A stretch of 64,000 nucleotides of DNA from Phycisphaerae bacterium (GTDB taxonomy: Bacteria; Planctomycetota; Phycisphaerae; Phycisphaerales; UBA1924), in NCBI GenBank assembly GCA_022180725.1, contig BQMO01000007.1, positions 1-64,000 on the forward strand. Reading direction: 5' to 3'. A program made the translations under genes and the position numbers. Within the stretch, counting starts at the first letter, position 1; every line of letters begins with the position of its first letter. The notes beneath the pieces are model-generated. The model saw only the letters and a program-made list of their open reading frames with translations. It was not told where the DNA came from and ran no database searches. Positions 12,245 through 20,394 of the stretch are shown in pieces.

Positions 12245-12481
12245 TCAGTCGTCGTCGCCCACGCGCCCGCCGCGCCGGGCCTCGATCCACCACCGCTGGA
12301 TCTCTTCCAGGATGCGCTCGTTCACCGGATGCCCCGCCTGCTCGCGGAAGTTCGGCAACGCCGCCACCAGCCGCCTCAACTCCACAAACCCCACGCGCAT
12401 CGGATCGACCGATGGGTACGCTACGGCCAGTGCCTCACCCAGGTCCTCAACGTCCAGCCAGTGCAGGAAGTCCTCGGGCAT
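12245..12481 (-). CDS. iscX: IscX-like iron-sulfur assembly protein
   Basis: IscX is a small acidic protein that binds the cysteine desulfurase IscS and iron and tunes ISC iron-sulfur cluster assembly. The 78-residue product matches the family along its length, with the LDVEDLGEALAVAYPSVDP start, VGFVELRRLVAALPNF in the middle and NERILEEIQRWWIEAR at the end. A charged tail (GGRVGDDD) extends beyond the usual 66 residues. The gene lies 15 bp after a ferredoxin gene, the order seen at the end of isc operons. The rest of an isc operon is not in this window. Confidence 0.88.
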   Translation of the reverse strand: MPEDFLHWLDVEDLGEALAVAYPSVDPMRVGFVELRRLVAALPNFREQAGHPVNERILEEIQRWWIEARRGGRVGDDD

Positions 12482-12496
12482 GAATGGCCCCCGGCG

Positions 12497-12895
12497 TCAG
12501 TGCGCCTCTTCCTTCACCGCGTTGCGGTTCCACGCGGGCACGCGCACCACGATCGGCCCTCGCCCCGTGATCACGCACTGGCACGAAAGCCGGCTGTTGC
12601 GCTGCAGGCCGGGCGCCTCCTCCACGCGGTCTTCCTCCGCCTCGGTCGCCTCGGTCACCTGGTCCATCCCCCGTTCGATATACACGTGGCACGTCGAGCA
12701 CGCGCACACCCCCCCGCACGCGTGCTCGATGTTGATCCCGTGGTCCAGCGCCAACTCGAGCAGGCTCATCCCCGTGCCCCCCTTGAGGGTGACCTCGCGC
12801 TGGTCGTTCCCCGTCAGCGAACGCGGATCCTCCATCACGATCGTGACGGGGGTGGTCGGTGAGCCTTTCTCGCCCTCGGGTCGCTTGAACGTCAT
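12497..12895 (-). CDS. fdx: ISC-type [2Fe-2S] ferredoxin
   Basis: This electron carrier supplies electrons for iron-sulfur cluster assembly. The 132-residue product has cluster ligands Cys60, Cys66, Cys69 and Cys105 in ACGGVCACSTCHV and SRLSCQ, plus Cys64, the extra conserved cysteine of ISC ferredoxins. About 20 residues are added before the usual N-terminus. The ATG at 12895 is preceded by AAGGAG six nucleotides away, so the longer frame from 12952 is rejected. It is followed by iscX, supporting an assembly role rather than a redox role with an oxygenase. Confidence 0.92.
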   Translation of the reverse strand: MTFKRPEGEKGSPTTPVTIVMEDPRSLTGNDQREVTLKGGTGMSLLELALDHGINIEHACGGVCACSTCHVYIERGMDQVTEATEAEEDRVEEAPGLQRNSRLSCQCVITGRGPIVVRVPAWNRNAVKEEAH

Positions 12896-12962
12896 GCGGC
12901 ACTCCTTGCGCCCCATCGTAGTTCGGCGAACCCCGCGGGGCGGGTGATTCACGTTGGACGGC

Positions 12963-12968
12963 TATCGT
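12963..12968 (+). promoter_or_regulatory. -10-like box before GT2 gene
   Basis: TATCGT lies 7 nt before the ATG at 12976, with no Shine-Dalgarno sequence. It fits the leaderless pattern of the window. Confidence 0.35.
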
Positions 12969-12975
12969 TGGCCCG

Positions 12976-13752
12976 ATGCCGACCAGGTCCGACCCGACCT
13001 CGCCCGCCGTGGATGTCTCCGTGGTCGCGCCCGCGCACAACGAAGAGGCCAACATCGACGCCCTCGTCGCGCAGATCGGCGACGCGATGTCCGCCTCGGG
13101 ACTTTCCTTCGAGGCCGTCATCGTCGACGACGGCTCGACCGACGGCACCCGCGCCAAGGTCCGTGCACTCATGCCCACCCGTCCCTGGCTCCGGTGCATC
13201 GCCATGACGCGGACGCCGCCGGGCAAGGGCAACGGCCAATCGGCGGCCTTTCATGCCGGGTTTCGCGCCGCCCGGGGGTCCCTCATCGCCGTTCTCGATG
13301 CCGACCTCCAGAACGACCCCGCCGAAATCCCCGCCATGGTCGCCCGACTGCGAGATGCCGGCGCCGACCTGGTGCAGGGCGACCGCTCGCACGCCCGCCG
13401 AGACAACGCGGTGCGCAAAGTCGGCTCGCTCGTCGGCCGCCTCTTCCGCCGCTGGCTCCTGGGCGACACCATCCGCGATACCGGATGTTCGTTGCGCGTG
13501 ATGAAACGCGAGGTGGCCCTCGCCCTGCCCCTGGAGTTTCGCGGCATGCACCGCTTCATCCCCGTCACCGCGCGGCATCTGGGCTACACCGTCGTCGAGA
13601 TGCCCGTGACCCACCGCCCGCGCGTCGCCGGTGAAACCAAGTACGGCATGGGCATCGTCCAGCGGGCCTTGCCCGGCCTGCGCGACCTCTTCGCCGTGCG
13701 ATGGATGCGATCCCGCCGCCGGCCCACCACCAGCGAGGACGTCACGCCGTGA
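12976..13752 (+). CDS. GT2 glycosyltransferase (DPM/ArnC-like)
   Basis: This is a probable polyprenyl-phosphate glycosyltransferase acting at the cytoplasmic face of the membrane. The 258-residue product has the GT-A features VVAPAHNEEANIDAL, VDDGSTDGT, the nucleotide-sugar metal motif LDADLQNDP, and GDTIRDTGCSLRVMKRE as in dolichol-phosphate-mannose-synthase-like enzymes. It has no C-terminal membrane anchor, unlike ArnC. It overlaps the following LAB_N gene by 4 bp (GTGA), so the two are probably translationally coupled and work on the same lipid-linked sugar. The donor sugar cannot be predicted. Confidence 0.88.
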   Translation: MPTRSDPTSPAVDVSVVAPAHNEEANIDALVAQIGDAMSASGLSFEAVIVDDGSTDGTRAKVRALMPTRPWLRCIAMTRTPPGKGNGQSAAFHAGFRAARGSLIAVLDADLQNDPAEIPAMVARLRDAGADLVQGDRSHARRDNAVRKVGSLVGRLFRRWLLGDTIRDTGCSLRVMKREVALALPLEFRGMHRFIPVTARHLGYTVVEMPVTHRPRVAGETKYGMGIVQRALPGLRDLFAVRWMRSRRRPTTSEDVTP

Positions 13753-14390
13753 GCGACGCTGCGCCCAAGCCCCGCAAGCGCTTCAAGTGGGAGCCGCTCG
13801 CGCTGGTCGTGCTCGTCACCGCGCTCGGGTTGCTTATCGTCTACGACCCGTCCCCCGGGGTCGCGCCCCGCCCGGGGGCCGAGGTGATCGCGATGCGCCT
13901 GGGCAGCATCCGCGGCGCCGTCGAGGTGTACCGCGCGTCGGACTCCTCGCCCCCCGAGTTCCGGCTCCTGCAGCGCGACGGTCACGCCTCACCCGTCATG
14001 CAAGCCGAGGAGTTTCGCGCGGTCTTTGGCGAGCGTGCCTACGACGCTTCCGTGGGCGCCAGCGCCAACTGGGCCTTTCGGCTGTTCAACATCACCTCGT
14101 GGTGGAGTCTGGCGTGGGTGGCGGTCGGGCTGGGCGGGCAGGCCGCCTTCTCGGGCCGCATGCTCGTGCAGTGGATCGCCTCCGAACGCCGACGCGAGAG
14201 CATCGTGCCCGAAGCCTTCTGGTGGATGAGCCTCATCGGGGGCGTCGCCCTCTTCGCGTATTTCGGATGGCGGCAGGACATCGTCGGGGTGCTCGGGCAG
14301 AGCAGCGGGCTTGTCGTATACGCGCGAAACCTGCGCCTGATCTACAAGCAGCGTCGCCGGGTGCAAGCCGAAGACCAACAAAAACCCTGA
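13749..14390 (+). CDS. LAB_N-domain membrane protein
   Basis: The 213-residue product carries the lipid-A-disaccharide synthase N-terminal (LAB_N) domain without the synthase. LAB_N proteins are small membrane proteins often coupled to a GT2 transferase. The motif series GQAAFSGRMLVQWIASERRR, VPEAFWWMSLIGG and GQSSGLVVYARNLRLIYK spans about residues 130-203. One extra membrane segment (about 16-34) and an extracytoplasmic stretch of about 80 residues precede it. The GTG start overlaps the stop codon of the GT2 gene. A role in lipid A or another glycolipid modification is inferred from this coupling. Confidence 0.85.
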   Translation: MSDAAPKPRKRFKWEPLALVVLVTALGLLIVYDPSPGVAPRPGAEVIAMRLGSIRGAVEVYRASDSSPPEFRLLQRDGHASPVMQAEEFRAVFGERAYDASVGASANWAFRLFNITSWWSLAWVAVGLGGQAAFSGRMLVQWIASERRRESIVPEAFWWMSLIGGVALFAYFGWRQDIVGVLGQSSGLVVYARNLRLIYKQRRRVQAEDQQKP

Positions 14391-14465
14391 TCTCGGGGCT
14401 GTGCGGCCGATAAATCTGCGGATTCGGCGCTGGAATTCCGGCCCGCGGGTTGCGAAGAGCCGGAA

Positions 14466-15113
14466 ATGGCGCACATTCATGGCATGGACGTACTGCTCGA
14501 TGGGGAACCGTTGCGGGTCGAGGGGAACACCCTGGCGGCGGCGATGAAAGCCGCGGCGGATGCCGCACGGGCGCGGGGGCGCATGATCGTCGAAATGAAG
14601 TCCGATGGTCGCCCGATCAGCGACGACCAACTTGCCAACGCGGCAGGGGCGATGGAAGGCGTGGGCGTGCTTTCCTTCGCCTCGGCCGACCCGAGCGCTC
14701 TGGTGTCGCAGTCGTTCGTCGATGCGGCCGAGGCCCTTGGCGGGGCCATGGCCGACCAGATGGCGGTCGCCGACGCGATCGCGGCGGGGCAACTCGATGA
14801 CGCCATCGAGCCGCTCCAGCGGGTCATCGCGACCTGGCAGAGCGTGCGCGAAGTCGTGGATCGATCCTCGGCGGTGCTGGGGGTGCGCCTGGCTGACGTG
14901 CGCGTGAACGTCACCGAAGGGGCCGCGACGCTGAACGAGGCGTCCACCCCCCTGCGCGAGGCTTTGCGGGCGCTCCGCGACGGGATGGAGAACGAGGATT
15001 GGTCCGCCGTGAGCGACGCCGTCGGGTACGACCTCGACGCGCAGGCGAAGGAGTGGATCGTCCTGCTGCGTGGGGTCGCGGCGAAGGTGCGCAGTTCGAG
15101 CGTGGGTGCGTGA
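14466..15113 (+). CDS. Hypothetical helical protein
   Basis: I do not recognise this 215-residue soluble protein. A short beta-rich N-terminus (MDVLLDGEPLRVEG, then RMIVEMKSDGRPISDD) is followed by a long, Ala-rich helical region. There is no signal peptide or membrane segment. ATG at 14484 (GMDVLL) is an alternative start; neither has a strong Shine-Dalgarno sequence. Its stop overlaps the start of the next gene in TGATG, so the two products are probably made together. The gene lies 75 bp after the LAB_N gene, so co-transcription with it is possible. Confidence 0.7.
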   Translation: MAHIHGMDVLLDGEPLRVEGNTLAAAMKAAADAARARGRMIVEMKSDGRPISDDQLANAAGAMEGVGVLSFASADPSALVSQSFVDAAEALGGAMADQMAVADAIAAGQLDDAIEPLQRVIATWQSVREVVDRSSAVLGVRLADVRVNVTEGAATLNEASTPLREALRALRDGMENEDWSAVSDAVGYDLDAQAKEWIVLLRGVAAKVRSSSVGA

Positions 15114-15823
15114 TGCCAAGGATGGTCGTGGACAAGTCGGGCGTCGATGCGTTGATGGAACGGGCGAGTTCGGCGCTCGCGCAGGGTGACTACTTCGAAA
15201 CCGCGGGGCTGGCCCGTCGTGCCCTCGACCAGGCCCGACGGGACGATGATTTCGAGCGCATGGCCCGCGTCTGTCTTCCCCTTCAAGAGGCGCGCCGGCT
15301 GATCCGCGAGCAGGCGCTGGACGCCGGCCGGGTCGTGCCCGTTTCGGCGTTGCCGAGCGGCCGGGTGCGCCTGGAGCCGGGGTGCTACGACGTCCACCCC
15401 CCGGCCGTCGGGATCACCGCGAACTCGCTCCGGGCAATGCTCGATCGTCGCCGCGTGCCCGCGATGGTCGTGGCGCGCGAGCCGGCAACGCGCGAGGGAC
15501 GGTGGCCCGTGGTCTTGGTCGGTAGTGGGCAGTTCATGCCTGTGGTCGCCCGGGCCAAAGTCGCTCCGCCGCCCGACGGCGCGGCGACCCCCGCCTGGAT
15601 GCTCGCCGCCCACGAGGCCCTCGGCGACGCCGCCATCGCCCAGGTCCGCCCCGAGTGGCCCGCCGACCATCGCGTCGACGATCTGCTGGAACGGCTCGAA
15701 GGGTTGCCCGACCACGAGAAACTCATGCAGGCCCTGGCGACGGCGTGCCGCGAGGCCGCCCGATTGGAATCGCGATCACCCCCGAGGCGACGCACGCCGC
15801 TCGATGATCCGTACGGGTTTTAG
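15113..15823 (+). CDS. Hypothetical protein coupled to upstream gene
   Basis: I do not recognise this 236-residue soluble protein. Residues about 8-65 look like a pair of helical repeats (ALAQGDYFETAGLARRALDQAR), reminiscent of one TPR unit. A middle region of about 100 residues has alternating strands (GRVRLEPGCYDV, WPVVLVGSGQFMPVVARA), followed by a charged C-terminal helix. The ATG overlaps the preceding stop (TGATG), which fixes the start and implies coupled translation. Function is unknown. Confidence 0.72.
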   Translation: MPRMVVDKSGVDALMERASSALAQGDYFETAGLARRALDQARRDDDFERMARVCLPLQEARRLIREQALDAGRVVPVSALPSGRVRLEPGCYDVHPPAVGITANSLRAMLDRRRVPAMVVAREPATREGRWPVVLVGSGQFMPVVARAKVAPPPDGAATPAWMLAAHEALGDAAIAQVRPEWPADHRVDDLLERLEGLPDHEKLMQALATACREAARLESRSPPRRRTPLDDPYGF

Positions 15824-15830
15824 CACCCGC

Positions 15831-16598
15831 TCAGTTCCAACTACAGCCCTTCGGCCATTCTTCGGGGTGCTGCTTCGGCGCCTTCCGCAGCAACTCGGAC
15901 AGGTGCTGGAGTTCGGTGAGAATGATCCCGGCCCGGCTCTCGGCGTGCGGCTCGGCCAGCAGGGCGTACCGCAACGCGGGGTCCGAGATCAGCGTGAACG
16001 AGACCAGTTCCATGACCGCGCTCGTGGGCAGTTCGTCGTTGCGGACGTATTCCAGCACCGCCCCGGCATGCTTCATCTCCGAGAGCGGACTTTCATCCAG
16101 CAGTTCGCGAATCCGCGACCGGGCCGCGTCCAGCGTCGGGTTGTGGTCGTCCACCAGGTTTATGGATTCAGCCTCGTCCGCATCGGCGTCGTGCAGGTCG
16201 TCGGCGCTGGGCAGCCCGACCCCCACCGGCTCGAGAAACGCCGTGCGGTACAGCCGCCCCGGCTCGGGCGGAGTTTCGCGGATGATCCGCGCTCGGCACA
16301 CCCCCTGTACAAGCAGGTTGTAGCACCCGTCGGGCAGTTTCTCATGCTGGGCGATCTGCGCCACGCACACCGCCGGGCGCAGCGCCGCCGACGCCCCCTT
16401 CGCGCCCTTCCCCCGCGCGGCGTACACCGCCAACGCGACCTGCCCGGCCCCGTCCAGTGCGTGCTCGATCATCTGCCGATACCGCGGCTCAAAGATAAAC
16501 AGCGGGATCACCTGCTGCGGGAGCAGCACCGCCTGCTCGAGCGGAAAGAGCGGCATCGCCTTCCCGAAGTTCACTTGGATGGAATGTTCCTCGCTCAC
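15831..16598 (-). CDS. Lon N-terminal (LON) domain protein
   Basis: The 255-residue protein consists of the LON substrate-binding domain without the AAA+ and protease parts of Lon. The diagnostic start is MPLFPLEQAVLLPQQVIPLFIFEPRY, followed by ICVAQI-type strands, then a helical C-terminus. Stand-alone LON proteins are widespread and of unclear function; binding of unfolded peptides is inferred from Lon. Start is a GTG with TAGAAT 6 nt upstream and no Shine-Dalgarno sequence. It is convergent with the preceding hypothetical gene, 7 bp apart. Confidence 0.88.
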   Translation of the reverse strand: MSEEHSIQVNFGKAMPLFPLEQAVLLPQQVIPLFIFEPRYRQMIEHALDGAGQVALAVYAARGKGAKGASAALRPAVCVAQIAQHEKLPDGCYNLLVQGVCRARIIRETPPEPGRLYRTAFLEPVGVGLPSADDLHDADADEAESINLVDDHNPTLDAARSRIRELLDESPLSEMKHAGAVLEYVRNDELPTSAVMELVSFTLISDPALRYALLAEPHAESRAGIILTELQHLSELLRKAPKQHPEEWPKGCSWN

Positions 16599-16604
16599 CG
16601 GGTG

Positions 16605-16610
16605 ATTCTA
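16605..16610 (-). promoter_or_regulatory. -10-like box before LON gene
   Basis: On the minus strand TAGAAT, a five-of-six match to the -10 consensus, lies exactly 6 nt before the GTG start at 16598. No Shine-Dalgarno sequence is present. Confidence 0.5.
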
Positions 16611-16627
16611 GAACGATCAAACCACCC

Positions 16628-16654
16628 CAACGAGCCGCGCGCGAAAGCGAGCGG
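16628..16654 (+). repeat. REP-like palindromic repeat, copy A
   Basis: The sequence begins CAACGAGCCGCG and ends AGCGAGCGG. It matches intergenic copies at 44027 and 62770 with a few substitutions. The core (CCGCGNGCGNAAGCGAGCGG-like) is palindromic. It lies in the spacer between the LON gene start and the lipoprotein stop. Confidence 0.6.
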
Positions 16655-16694
16655 ATTCCGGGCGGAGTAGCCGTGCCACCCGCTGGTCACCCCA

Positions 16695-17183
16695 TCACTT
16701 CGGCGCAGGTTGCTTCGGATCGGGCATGACCAGCCCGCTGGTCGAACGCGCGGGACGCGCGGGCGCCGGCTTCGGTGCTGGCGCGGGGGCCGCCATCACA
16801 GGTACGGGAGCGGGCGTGGGAGGCTCGGGACGCGATTCCGGCGTCGTTCGGACGTGGGTCTCGATCCGCCGCTCCGACGGCGGGGGGACGCGCATCGTGC
16901 TCGGCGTGCCGCTCTGGTCGCGTCCCACGTCGCTGATCGACCAGCGCATCTCGTCCCATCCCTGCCCGTCGGCGATGTCCCCGCGGCGCATGAACCGCAT
17001 GTTCAGTTGCTTGCCGACCGGCACTTCCTGGCTCCACACGCTCTCCCCGGTGCGCGTGTCGACCAGGGTGATGGTCTGTGGCTGGTGTGCTGAACTGGGG
17101 AAGTGATACGCCTCATGGCCGCCGCATGACGCGAGCAGCAGGGCGGGAACCGCGAGAGCGAGCAGCACAGGGAAGGATTTCAT
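16695..17183 (-). CDS. Hypothetical lipoprotein
   Basis: The 162-residue product starts with a lipoprotein signal peptide (MKSFPVLLALAVPALLLASC), with the lipobox Cys at residue 20. A globular region of about 80 residues follows (TITLVDTRTGESVWSQEVPVG, RFMRRGDIADGQGWDEMRW) and then a Pro/Ala-rich tail. The pattern resembles small lipoproteins of Planctomycetota with no known function. The ATG at 17183 has GGAG 7 nt upstream; the much longer open frame to 17738 runs antisense to ispF and is rejected. Confidence 0.8.
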   Translation of the reverse strand: MKSFPVLLALAVPALLLASCGGHEAYHFPSSAHQPQTITLVDTRTGESVWSQEVPVGKQLNMRFMRRGDIADGQGWDEMRWSISDVGRDQSGTPSTMRVPPPSERRIETHVRTTPESRPEPPTPAPVPVMAAPAPAPKPAPARPARSTSGLVMPDPKQPAPK

Positions 17184-17286
17184 GACAGACTCCGAAATGC
17201 CCGGCCGATCAGGCAGGGTTGGTACGACTGTATCGACACAAGACGGCGGGGGGCCAAACTCCGCTCCGCGGATTCCGATCGCCTCG

Positions 17287-17292
17287 TAGACT
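17287..17292 (+). promoter_or_regulatory. -10-like box before ispF
   Basis: TAGACT lies exactly 6 nt before the ATG of ispF, with no Shine-Dalgarno sequence. The same hexamer and spacing recur at 46859 and 63914. Confidence 0.5.
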
Positions 17293-17298
17293 TCGGGA

Positions 17299-17835
17299 AT
17301 GACTGAATCGCCGCACGCGTCCGGGGCCTCGTTCCGCGTCGGGCATGGGTACGACCTGCACCGCCTCGACCGCCGACCCCCGTTGGGCGCGGGCAAGCCG
17401 TTCATCCTGGGCGGGGTGCGCATCCCTGCCGATCGGGGACCGGTGGCGCACTCCGATGGCGATGTCCTCCTCCACGCGGTGACCGATGCCATCCTCGGAG
17501 CCCTGGCGTTCCCTGACATCGGGCAGTTGTTCCCCGATACAGACGCAGCCCATGCGGATGCCGACTCGGGCACCTTCCTGGCCGAGGCAGTCCGGCGCGC
17601 CGCCGCGGCCGGCTGGCGCGTGGTGAACCTCGACGCGACGGTGATTCTGGAAGGCGTGAAGATCGCCCCCGTGAAGGAGGCCGTCCGGGCACGGCTGGCG
17701 TCCATGGTGGGCGTTCCGGAAGCGCGCGTGAATGTCAAGGGAAAGTCGCACGAGCGCGTCGACGCGGTCGGCGAAGGCCGGGCCGTCGAGGCGCATGCGG
17801 TCGTGCTGATGGAACGGGTTCCCGACGGTCATTGA
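17299..17835 (+). CDS. ispF: 2-C-methyl-D-erythritol 2,4-cyclodiphosphate synthase
   Basis: This enzyme cyclises CDP-methylerythritol 2-phosphate in the non-mevalonate isoprenoid pathway. The 178-residue product has the zinc ligands Asp19 and His21 in GHGYDLHRL, the HSDGDVLLHAVTDAILGAL motif, DIGQLFPDTD, and the VNVKGKSHERVDAVGEG tail motif. Its length is slightly above the usual 160 because of an N-terminal extension. No other MEP-pathway gene lies in the window. Its end overlaps by 7 bp the end of the convergent gene at 17829. Confidence 0.96.
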   Translation: MTESPHASGASFRVGHGYDLHRLDRRPPLGAGKPFILGGVRIPADRGPVAHSDGDVLLHAVTDAILGALAFPDIGQLFPDTDAAHADADSGTFLAEAVRRAAAAGWRVVNLDATVILEGVKIAPVKEAVRARLASMVGVPEARVNVKGKSHERVDAVGEGRAVEAHAVVLMERVPDGH

Positions 17836-18137
17836 GGCGCCGACGGCGTGGCCACGAGCGGCGCGGGCGTCGATGGCATCGCGTGCCCGCAGCAGGCCTC
17901 GCGCTCCGCCTCGGACTTCTCCGGGCAACAGGCGGGGTGATCAAGACCTTCCGAGAGCGGGCAGGCCGCCGGCGGGGACGTCGAACTGACGGGGACCACC
18001 GTGCTGGCCTTGTCGGAGCGGCACATCCCGAGCGGACAGCCCTTCGTGATCAGGTTGTACCCCCCGAACCCCACGGCGCCCAGCCCCGCGACCACAAGGA
18101 TCGATGACCACACGCCGCCGCTGCACGCACACTTCAT
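17829..18137 (-). CDS. Small Cys-rich membrane-anchored protein
   Basis: The 102-residue protein has one membrane segment (about residues 10-32) followed by ITKGCPLGMCRSDK. This glycine-rich helix plus GC..G.C pattern recalls the small DUF6132-like membrane proteins, a resemblance from memory only. The periplasmic or cytosolic tail holds six more cysteines, in ACPL, ACCPEKSEAEREACCGH. That density suggests metal binding or redox chemistry. GGGAG lies upstream of the ATG. Function is unknown. Confidence 0.72.
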   Translation of the reverse strand: MKCACSGGVWSSILVVAGLGAVGFGGYNLITKGCPLGMCRSDKASTVVPVSSTSPPAACPLSEGLDHPACCPEKSEAEREACCGHAMPSTPAPLVATPSAPQ

Positions 18138-18315
18138 GGTGGGACTCCCAAGGGCCGAACCGGCCGATCCGAAGGGTACGCCGGACCTGTACGGGTTGTT
18201 CGGGCTGGTTCGAACAGCCGGTCATGGGGTTCCGTTCAGTCGGCGGCGCGTGTGGACGATGCACAGGCGGATGCGCGCCCGGATTGGCGCGGGGCAGTTA
18301 TCGGAGCCGAGAGAC

Positions 18316-20388
18316 ATGCCGACCCCCTCGGACAGCAGCGACCAACTCCGTGACGTGACGGACGATGGCCAGCACCCGGCGTTCCGCGCGACGACCCCGA
18401 GTGAGCAGCGGACACACGACGACATCCTCCGCGTGCTCTCGGACTTTCAGTCCGGGCTGGAGAGCCTGAAGCAACTTCACGCCCAGCGGGAAGTGCTCCA
18501 GCGCGAACTGCACGCGCAGCGCGAGGCCTTGGCGCTCCGCGATCGGTGGCTGGAAGAACAGCGGGCGGCCTTCGAGGCCGAGCACGCCGAACTCCTGGCG
18601 CGTCGCGAGGAACTCGCCGCCAAGGACGCCCAACTGGCCGAACAGGCGAGGGAGTACGACCTGGCCGTCACGCAACTCGCCGAGCGTCAGAAGACACTTG
18701 CCGAGCGGGACGCCGCGATGACCCAGTCGGCGAACGACCTCGCGTCGGCCCACGGAATGGTCGAGGAACAGCGGGTCGTGGTGGCCCGACAGACCGAGGA
18801 ACTCGACGCGGCCCGGGCGCTGGTCGAGGAACAGCGGGCCGTGCTGTCGGCCAAGGACGCCGACCTCGCGCGCCAGGCCGACGTGCTCCGCGAACGTGAG
18901 CGCGACCTGAGCGCCCGCGAAACGGATCTGAACGAGGCGCGTTCGCGGTTGTCGGCGCGCGAACGCGAGGTCGAGCAGTTGCGCGTGGCCCTGGCCAGCG
19001 CGGGCGATTCCGCGTCCGAACAGACCCAGCGGGCGGTTGCCCTCGCCGAAGAGGTGGCGCTCCTGCGCGCGCGGGGTGACCTGCTCTTCGACCTGGCGCG
19101 AGAGTACGAATCGCTGTGGCACACGGAACGGCACGCCTCGGGCGTGCTGCTGGTCGAGGCGCAGTCGCTGCGAGGCGCCTTGGCCGAACTCGAAGCGCAG
19201 GCACGGGACCTGCAGGATCGTCTTGCCGATGCGGCGTCCGTGGCCGTGGACCTCGAGCAGGAACGGGCGGCGTGTCAGGAGCTCGAAGGGTCGCTCGCGA
19301 CCGCGCAGGGGCGACTGGCCGCGGAAGTGGCTCGGCGTGAGGCCGAGGCCCGCCGCGCCGACGAGGCCGAGGCCATGCTCGCCGAACGCTCCCGGATGCT
19401 CGAGGCCGCCGCCGAAGGACTCGCCCAGGCCCGAGCGCTGGCACAGTCCCAGGCCGAATCGCTGGCCAAGGTGAACGATGAGAACGCGCGGCTACGGGCG
19501 TTCGGCCCCGGGCGGTGCGATGAGTTCAACCGCGCCAGGCGGACACGGCTGGCCAACGTGCGGTCGGCGCTCCGGCGGCAGGCCAAGAAAGTCCGCATGG
19601 CGAGCGAGGCCTTGGGAAAACGCATGGAACAGGTCGACCAGGTGCTGGCCCAGCGCGCCGACCTGGCCCAGGCGCGGCATCGGATCATCGAGACCGAACG
19701 CCGGGTTCAGAAGGCCGCCACGCGGAACAAGGCGGGTGTGTTCTGCGTCTGTCTCGTTGCGTCACTCTGCATGCTCGCGGGTTTGAGTTGGGTCATCGCG
19801 CGCGAGGTGGCGCCGGCGACCTATGTCGCCGAGGCGTCGATCCGCGCCGACGGACGCGGACGCGATCTCAACGACGCCGAACTCGAGGAATGGCGGAGGT
19901 ACCACCTCGAACTGCTCGGCAATCCGATGTTCCAGGAGGCCGCCGCGGAGCGGTTCATGCGCCAGGGATTCACCTCGCTCGGCACGGCGTCGTCCGTCGC
20001 GGCCATGGTCAACACCTCAATCCACGCCGACAGCATGGCGCCGGGTGAAATTACCCTGCTCCACACCGGCTCGGGCCAGGACGCGACCCGCCGAACTCTC
20101 GAGGCGTTCACCGCCTCGCTCGCGAGTTTCGCCAATGCCGCCATGCAGCGGCGGATCGACGGCGCCGCCACCGTCGTCCCGGCGCAGGCTCGCGTCGATG
20201 TCGCGCCGACCGACAGGACCCGGTCTATCTACGCGCTGATCATCCTCGGCATCGGCGTCCTCGGTGTCGGCGGCACTTCCATCGTGGTGTGGAGGCGATT
20301 GGCGTCCGCCAAGTCATCCTTCGAGAACGACACCCAGATCGCGGGAATTCTCGAGGAGACGCGGTGGACTGCGCCGGGGCGGTTCTGA
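18316..20388 (+). CDS. Coiled-coil membrane protein, co-polymerase-like
   Basis: The 690-residue product has a long cytoplasmic-type coiled coil (about residues 40-465) rich in Glu, Arg, Ala and Gln with repeated EEQRAxLxAKDAxLA-type units. A membrane segment (about 475-497, VFCVCLVASLCMLAGLSWV), an extracytoplasmic domain of about 140 residues and a second membrane segment (about 637-660, IYALIILGIGVLGVGGTSI) follow. The two-helix topology with YVAEASIRAD after the first helix resembles Wzz-type chain-length regulators. The very long N-terminal coiled coil is unusual for them. The ATG at 18316 is chosen because the upstream 105 codons are antisense to the previous gene. No polysaccharide genes are adjacent. 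Confidence 0.78.
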   Translation: MPTPSDSSDQLRDVTDDGQHPAFRATTPSEQRTHDDILRVLSDFQSGLESLKQLHAQREVLQRELHAQREALALRDRWLEEQRAAFEAEHAELLARREELAAKDAQLAEQAREYDLAVTQLAERQKTLAERDAAMTQSANDLASAHGMVEEQRVVVARQTEELDAARALVEEQRAVLSAKDADLARQADVLRERERDLSARETDLNEARSRLSAREREVEQLRVALASAGDSASEQTQRAVALAEEVALLRARGDLLFDLAREYESLWHTERHASGVLLVEAQSLRGALAELEAQARDLQDRLADAASVAVDLEQERAACQELEGSLATAQGRLAAEVARREAEARRADEAEAMLAERSRMLEAAAEGLAQARALAQSQAESLAKVNDENARLRAFGPGRCDEFNRARRTRLANVRSALRRQAKKVRMASEALGKRMEQVDQVLAQRADLAQARHRIIETERRVQKAATRNKAGVFCVCLVASLCMLAGLSWVIAREVAPATYVAEASIRADGRGRDLNDAELEEWRRYHLELLGNPMFQEAAAERFMRQGFTSLGTASSVAAMVNTSIHADSMAPGEITLLHTGSGQDATRRTLEAFTASLASFANAAMQRRIDGAATVVPAQARVDVAPTDRTRSIYALIILGIGVLGVGGTSIVVWRRLASAKSSFENDTQIAGILEETRWTAPGRF

Positions 20389-20394
20389 TCACGA

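Noticed and set aside
16695..17738. 347-residue version of the lipoprotein
   Set aside because: The first 185 codons are antisense to ispF; a signal peptide with lipobox and a Shine-Dalgarno sequence mark the start at 17183.
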